The position numbers and the translations under genes were made by a program. The notes under the pieces were generated by a model that was not told where the DNA came from, searched no databases, and was given only the letters and a program-made list of their open reading frames with translations. Source: Sphingobium chlorophenolicum (GTDB lineage: Bacteria > Pseudomonadota > Alphaproteobacteria > Sphingomonadales > Sphingomonadaceae). From it: a DNA stretch of 64,000 bases. The DNA is taken from positions 62,001-126,000 of the forward strand of contig NZ_JFHR01000001.1 in assembly GCF_000722875.1 (NCBI RefSeq), given 5' to 3'. Below, piece by piece: positions 60,285 through 64,000 of this stretch. Numbering within the stretch: position 1 is the stretch's first letter; each line of letters opens with the position of its first letter.

Positions 60285-61687
60285 AACCCGTCCACTCCCT
60301 TCAGCAGGGCGCGCATCTCCTCTGCGGGCGTCTGGACAGGCGGCGCGGCCTGCACCGGCTGCTTCGCCATCAGCAGCAGGAATTGCGGCGCCAGCGTATC
60401 TTCGAACATCCACAGTTCGCCATTGGGGGTCGCGACCAGCGCCGGTTGCAATCGCGCCATGGCGTCCCGCGCCTGGCTTTCGTTGATCGACCCGCCGCCC
60501 AGCACTTCATGGCCCAGCGTCACCAGCCGTTCGTAGCTGATGGCCGACATTTGCGACGCCACGATGGCGGACAGCGCGATCATCCGGCGCGCCGACCCGG
60601 CTTCCCACAGGATGCGGCGGAACAGCGCATGGGTCTGGCCGCTCATCTCCTCCCAATCCTCCAGCGCGGACGCCAGCCCCTGCTCGATATCGGAAAGCAG
60701 CATGCGGTCGCGCCCGGCGGCCTCCGTCACCAGCGCCGCCTGCATGCCGAACAGCCGGGCGTGATAGGGCGACCCCATGGCCGCGCTCGCCAGCATGTCC
60801 AGCGCGTCCTCATCGATGGCCAGCCGCGCATTATTGGCGCAACTCAGCAACAGCCGCTCCAACTCCGGCTTGGGGATCGGCGCGACCCGCTGCGGCGCGA
60901 GGTGGCGGCGCAGAGAGGGGTGGGCCGCGATCAGCCCGTCTATGTCGCTGGCGATGCCCACCAGCACGACCTGCACCGGCGAATGGATGTCGGTCAGCAG
61001 CTTCAACAGCGTGGCCACGTCCTGCTTCGCCGTTTCGGACTGCACCCGGTCATATTCGTCGATGATCAGGATGGACCGTTCCCGCACCTCCTCCACCAGC
61101 AGGGCGGACAGGCGGGATACGTCCAGCGGCTCGCCCATCATCTTGCGCGCCCGTTCCTGCCCCGCGCCGCTCATCGGCAATTCGGTCAGGAAGGGCCGGA
61201 AGAGGGAATCGAAATCCGCTTCCCCATTGGCGGAGGCATAGAGGGCGATGCAGCCCGCCTCATCCGCCAGATCGCCGAACACGCGGGCGAGCGACGTCTT
61301 GCCCGACCCCCGCGTACCGAAGATCACCGCATGCTTGCGCTGCACGACGATGGCTTCGACCAGCTTTTCCAGTTCGCTGTTGCGCCCCGCCAGTCCATGG
61401 CGGTCCGTCACCGGCATGGCGGTGTTGAACGCGGCATAGATGCTGTCGCGGCGCAGGCTGATCGGCTTGATCGGCGGTGCCATGGCGCTCATCGACAGGG
61501 GAAGGTGCGCGGGTTCCGGCTCGGCCGCGTCCTGCCGAAATCCCGGCAGCACAGGCGTGTCCAGATAGAGCGGCACATCGTCCGGAATGACGCGCTCCTG
61601 GCGTTTTTCGTTACTCCGCGTCAGGGACAGGAACCGGTCGAATAGTCCGGATCGCTGTTGCGCGAAGCCTTGATCGAGTGTCGTCAA
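60281..61687 (-). CDS. AAA ATPase (Orc1/Cdc6- or AAA_16-like) in the polysaccharide operon
   Basis: The 468-residue protein has a poorly conserved N-terminal region (1-90) and then an ATPase domain: 'HGLAGRNSELEKLV', Walker A 'FGTRGSGKTS' (Lys130), Walker B 'ILIIDEYDR' (Asp210, Glu211), a sensor-1-like 'VVLVGIASDID' and a winged-helix-like C-terminus. It is not of the ExeA 'FGL...PFxxTPDP' type usual in exosortase loci. The TTG start is supported by GGGAG at 9 nt and by overlap with the upstream stop. It may power or order the polysaccharide secretion complex; this is inference. Confidence 0.85.
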   Translation of the reverse strand: MTTLDQGFAQQRSGLFDRFLSLTRSNEKRQERVIPDDVPLYLDTPVLPGFRQDAAEPEPAHLPLSMSAMAPPIKPISLRRDSIYAAFNTAMPVTDRHGLAGRNSELEKLVEAIVVQRKHAVIFGTRGSGKTSLARVFGDLADEAGCIALYASANGEADFDSLFRPFLTELPMSGAGQERARKMMGEPLDVSRLSALLVEEVRERSILIIDEYDRVQSETAKQDVATLLKLLTDIHSPVQVVLVGIASDIDGLIAAHPSLRRHLAPQRVAPIPKPELERLLLSCANNARLAIDEDALDMLASAAMGSPYHARLFGMQAALVTEAAGRDRMLLSDIEQGLASALEDWEEMSGQTHALFRRILWEAGSARRMIALSAIVASQMSAISYERLVTLGHEVLGGGSINESQARDAMARLQPALVATPNGELWMFEDTLAPQFLLLMAKQPVQAAPPVQTPAEEMRALLKGVDGL

Positions 61688-62514
61688 AAGAGCTTCTCCC
61701 GGATGATGAGGACATCTTCAGGCTTCACCGGATCGTCCAGATTGGCCTGTATTTCCTTCCCCTCCCGGCGCACTTTTATGCGTTTCGTGGAACCCGCCAG
61801 CGTCGGTCCCCCGGCCAGCGCCAATGCCTGCCGGAAACTTTGCCCCGGCGCATAGGAAAAGGCGCCGGGCTGCTGGACTTGGCCGTAGACATAGATTTTC
61901 TCCGCAGGGGGCACGAACAGCGTGTCGCCTGCCTTCAGCGGCCGCATCGCCCCCGCCGCCATGTCGGCCAATGAAATGCGCACCGGCCCGCTGCCGTCGG
62001 CGGGGGTCAGGATGACGGCGTTGGCCCCATCCTTGGTCGACCCGCCCGCCTTGGCGAGCATCGACGCCACCGTGTAATCGCGGTCGAGCGGATAATTGCC
62101 CGCCTGCGGCACATTGCCCAGCACCGTGACGAAGCGGCTGACATAATTGCTGACCTCGACGCTCACGGACGGCTTGGTCAGGTATCCGCCACTGGCATAG
62201 CCCGCCTCTATATCCTGGGCGAGTTGCGACGTGGTCTTGCCCTTGGCCGACATGGGGCCGACCAGCGCCAGGACGACGGTGCCGTCCTCCTTGATGCGGG
62301 TGGTGGTCGACAGGTCGGGCTGGCCGAAGACGGATATCTTCAGCTCGTCGTTCGGGCCGAGTTGATAGCCCGCGCTGGCCGCCTGCGGGGCAGGGGCCGC
62401 CGTCGCAGTCGTCGCTGCGGCCCCTGCGGCATTCTGCGCAGTCGCCGCCGCCGGACCTGCAATCATCAGAAGGACGGAAAGGCTTTTGAAGAGAGTTGCA
62501 GCTTTCACAGCCAT
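61684..62514 (-). CDS. Wza-like polysaccharide export protein (Poly_export/SLBB)
   Basis: The 276-residue protein has a signal peptide ('VLLMIAGPAAATAQNA'), an Ala/Thr-rich linker, a Poly_export domain starting 'YQLGPNDELKISVFGQPDLS', and two SLBB-type domains ('VTVLGNVPQAGNYPL' and 'IYVYGQVQQPGAF'). It should form the periplasmic ring of the exit channel. Unlike Wza it has no lipobox Cys and no C-terminal amphipathic pore helix; the upstream beta-barrel protein could supply the outer-membrane pore. Confidence 0.92.
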   Translation of the reverse strand: MAVKAATLFKSLSVLLMIAGPAAATAQNAAGAAATTATAAPAPQAASAGYQLGPNDELKISVFGQPDLSTTTRIKEDGTVVLALVGPMSAKGKTTSQLAQDIEAGYASGGYLTKPSVSVEVSNYVSRFVTVLGNVPQAGNYPLDRDYTVASMLAKAGGSTKDGANAVILTPADGSGPVRISLADMAAGAMRPLKAGDTLFVPPAEKIYVYGQVQQPGAFSYAPGQSFRQALALAGGPTLAGSTKRIKVRREGKEIQANLDDPVKPEDVLIIREKLF

Positions 62515-62535
62515 TGGCTCCCAAAGATATGAGGA

Positions 62536-63792
62536 TCAAAAATGCAGGGCCGCACCCAACGTCACTTGCATGCCGCTATAGTTGGAGACGCTGGTATCGG
62601 TTCTGCGGATATAATGCTGGGCATCGAGCGAAAGATCGAAACGCTCCGAAAGTTTCCTGGTCAGCAGCGCGCCGAAGCGACGATTGCGATCAGCCGTGAT
62701 CGAATAGGGACGAAGCGCCGCATCCTGCCGGAACTTGCGCCGGTCCCATTCCGCATAAAGCCCGGCGGAGGTCAGTTCGGAAATGGAGAACTCGCCCTGG
62801 ATGCGATAGCTGGTGTCGATGGCGAAACCGCTGGCGATCAGGCTGTCGTTGATGATCGCCCGCTCCGTCATCGCCGTCAGCTTCAGGCGCGGAACGGCGG
62901 TGGTCGAAAGCGCCACCTTCCAGCCCAACCCATTATAGCCGCCGACGACCGCGCTATCGCTGTTCACGTCCAGCCAGCGGACATCCGCGTCGATCTGCGT
63001 GATCGGGCTGACGGACCGCTGGAAACGCAGGCCATAGCTGTTGATCCGGTTCTCTATCCCCAGCGCCGGCCGCCTGCTGTTCACCCGCCCATAATAAGCG
63101 GTCAGCGTGCCCAGGCTGGGCTTGCTATACCCCACGCCGCCCATGAACGTATCGCTGGTCTGGTCGGCATAATCGAATTGATCCGCGTTGCGCGTGGTGT
63201 CGCGCTGATAGCTTGCCACCGGGAACAGTCCCGGCCGCTCGCACGTGAAATCCGCGCCGACGGTCCTGAATTTCTGGAGGTTTTCGGTCGCCGAATTGAT
63301 GTCGCCATAATCGGCCCGCTGTTGCCGATAGGCGGCGCGGGGCGTGATCAGGCAGGTCGCGCCGAAGCGGATATTCGCCTTCGCCTCCGTATCCAGCCGT
63401 AACTTGCTGCGCTGGCTTTCGGAAACGAAACGGTCGTAACCGATCTTGCCGCGCAGCAATATGTCATGCCGCCCGACGGGCATGCCGTAAGTCGCCTCCA
63501 GAGAGGGCGTGACGATCAGATCGTCCTTGGGATTTTCGACCCGGTCATCGACGCGATAGACATTGTCGTCATAGAGAAGGTCGAGCCCGGCTGTTAGATG
63601 AAGGCCATATTCCCTCAGCCGCCTCTGCTCGTCGGCGGACTGAACGCGTTTTTGCGCAATCGTGCCGTCCCCTTCCTGCGCATGAAGGACAGCAGGAATA
63701 TTCGCGACAATTGATGCGCCGCCCAGCGCCATGACCATTGCGGCACGCGACCATTGAAATTCATCTTTGCGGGACGCACGAAAACGGCGCCG
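62536..63792 (-). CDS. Outer-membrane beta-barrel protein of the polysaccharide operon
   Basis: After a signal-like segment ('ALGGASIVANIPAVLHAQ') the roughly 370-residue body is a run of alternating hydrophobic beta-strands ('LTAGLDLLYDDNVYR', 'GRHDILLRGKIGYDRF', 'YGLRFQRSVSPITQIDADVRW'), ending in Phe ('LGAALHF'), the mark of an outer-membrane barrel. It fits the group of barrel proteins linked to Wza-type exporters and may be the pore. The start is uncertain: TTG 63792 gives a basic n-region (LRRRFRASRK); ATG 63738 or 63732 gives no positive charge. It is first in the operon; the promoter should lie in 63793-63930. Confidence 0.8.
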   Translation of the reverse strand, partial: RRRFRASRKDEFQWSRAAMVMALGGASIVANIPAVLHAQEGDGTIAQKRVQSADEQRRLREYGLHLTAGLDLLYDDNVYRVDDRVENPKDDLIVTPSLEATYGMPVGRHDILLRGKIGYDRFVSESQRSKLRLDTEAKANIRFGATCLITPRAAYRQQRADYGDINSATENLQKFRTVGADFTCERPGLFPVASYQRDTTRNADQFDYADQTSDTFMGGVGYSKPSLGTLTAYYGRVNSRRPALGIENRINSYGLRFQRSVSPITQIDADVRWLDVNSDSAVVGGYNGLGWKVALSTTAVPRLKLTAMTERAIINDSLIASGFAIDTSYRIQGEFSISELTSAGLYAEWDRRKFRQDAALRPYSITADRNRRFGALLTRKLSERFDLSLDAQHYIRRTDTSVSNYSGMQVTLGAALHF

Positions 63793-63930
63793 CAAATGCG
63801 GTTCATTGCATATTATCAATCTTATGACCCTTATTGCATTGCAGCAATCAGGCCATGCTAGAAGGATTTCGTCGTAACGCCACTGCCTGAAAAGCAGTTT
63901 GTCGCGCCAAAACAACGGCTCGGTTCATCG

Positions 63931-63966
63931 AAAAAGAGGGCGCGGCGGATCATTCCGCCACGCCCT
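63931..63966 (-). terminator. Intrinsic terminator of a minus-strand gene beyond the window
   Basis: On the minus strand AGGGCG-T-GGCGGA-ATGA-TCCGCC-G-CGCCCT is followed by CTTTTT. A TAA in the minus strand at 63993-63991 could be the stop of that gene, of which only about three codons fall in the window; I cannot identify it. Confidence 0.75.
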
Positions 63967-64000
63967 GAATCCGTTAATCTGGGAGAAAGCTTAAGGCCCG

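Noticed and set aside
57200-63792. Exosortase (XrtA/PEP-CTERM) linked polysaccharide locus
   Set aside because: The outer-membrane barrel, Wza, ATPase and GumC set recalls it, but no exosortase, PEP-CTERM protein or ExeA-type ATPase was found in the window.

Overview
This looks like chromosomal DNA of a high-GC alphaproteobacterium of the order Sphingomonadales (Sphingobium, Novosphingobium or Sphingomonas type). The evidence is a ChpT phosphotransferase of the CckA-CtrA pathway, an RpoH sigma factor with its diagnostic box, two TonB-dependent receptors (one Oar-like), a FecI/FecR pair, dense peroxisome-style acyl-CoA gene clusters and several long inverted intergenic repeats. No phage, plasmid, transposase or CRISPR array was seen.

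Region 1 (1-23.8 kb) is mostly conserved housekeeping. In order it holds: the end of a GntR/FCD regulator, a thioesterase, tRNA-Arg(CCG), nth and dapB, cobB, an orphan FecI/FecR pair, tRNA-Leu(UAG) behind two DnaA boxes, tig with a long basic tail, a glycosyltransferase, clpP (behind a good sigma-32 promoter) and clpX. An Oar-like TonB receptor behind a PHO-box-like site follows, then mtgA, a GFA-fold protein, rpoH, an RluD-type pseudouridine synthase, a JAMM protease, chpT, a nitronate monooxygenase, glnB-glnA (with NtrC/sigma-54-like sites), map and a CinA-N-type protein. Protein quality control (tig, clpPX, rpoH) and nitrogen control (glnBA) are the coherent themes.

Region 2 (23.9-45.3 kb) is a catabolic cluster for an unidentified, probably hydrophobic, branched or cyclic substrate. 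It has uptake genes (TonB receptor, MFS), oxidation genes (P450cam-like P450, 3Fe-4S ferredoxin, aldehyde dehydrogenase) and CoA-thioester chemistry (two family III CoA-transferases, four acyl-CoA dehydrogenases, a crotonase, a MaoC-type mesaconyl-C4-CoA-hydratase-like protein, an SDR, an MDR reductase, a thiolase), plus a cytochrome c. No transcriptional regulator and no CoA ligase lies inside it. Its control regions share TTGCAC-type half-sites, one of them a perfect 20-bp dyad.

Region 3 (45.6-64 kb) is an exopolysaccharide locus. On the plus strand are UDP-glucose dehydrogenase and a membrane-anchored GH16 glycanase. On the minus strand is a 14-gene operon, nearly every junction overlapping: outer-membrane barrel, Wza-like exporter, AAA ATPase, GumC/Wzc-type co-polymerase, CpsD-like protein, WecG/TagA transferase, Wzx, Wzy, three GT2 enzymes, a GH10 enzyme, an acyltransferase and a further GT2. 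The CpsD-like protein has lost its P-loop lysine while the neighbouring AAA ATPase has intact Walker motifs. I consider this the most novel-looking machinery in the window. The initiating sugar-phosphate transferase is not in the window.
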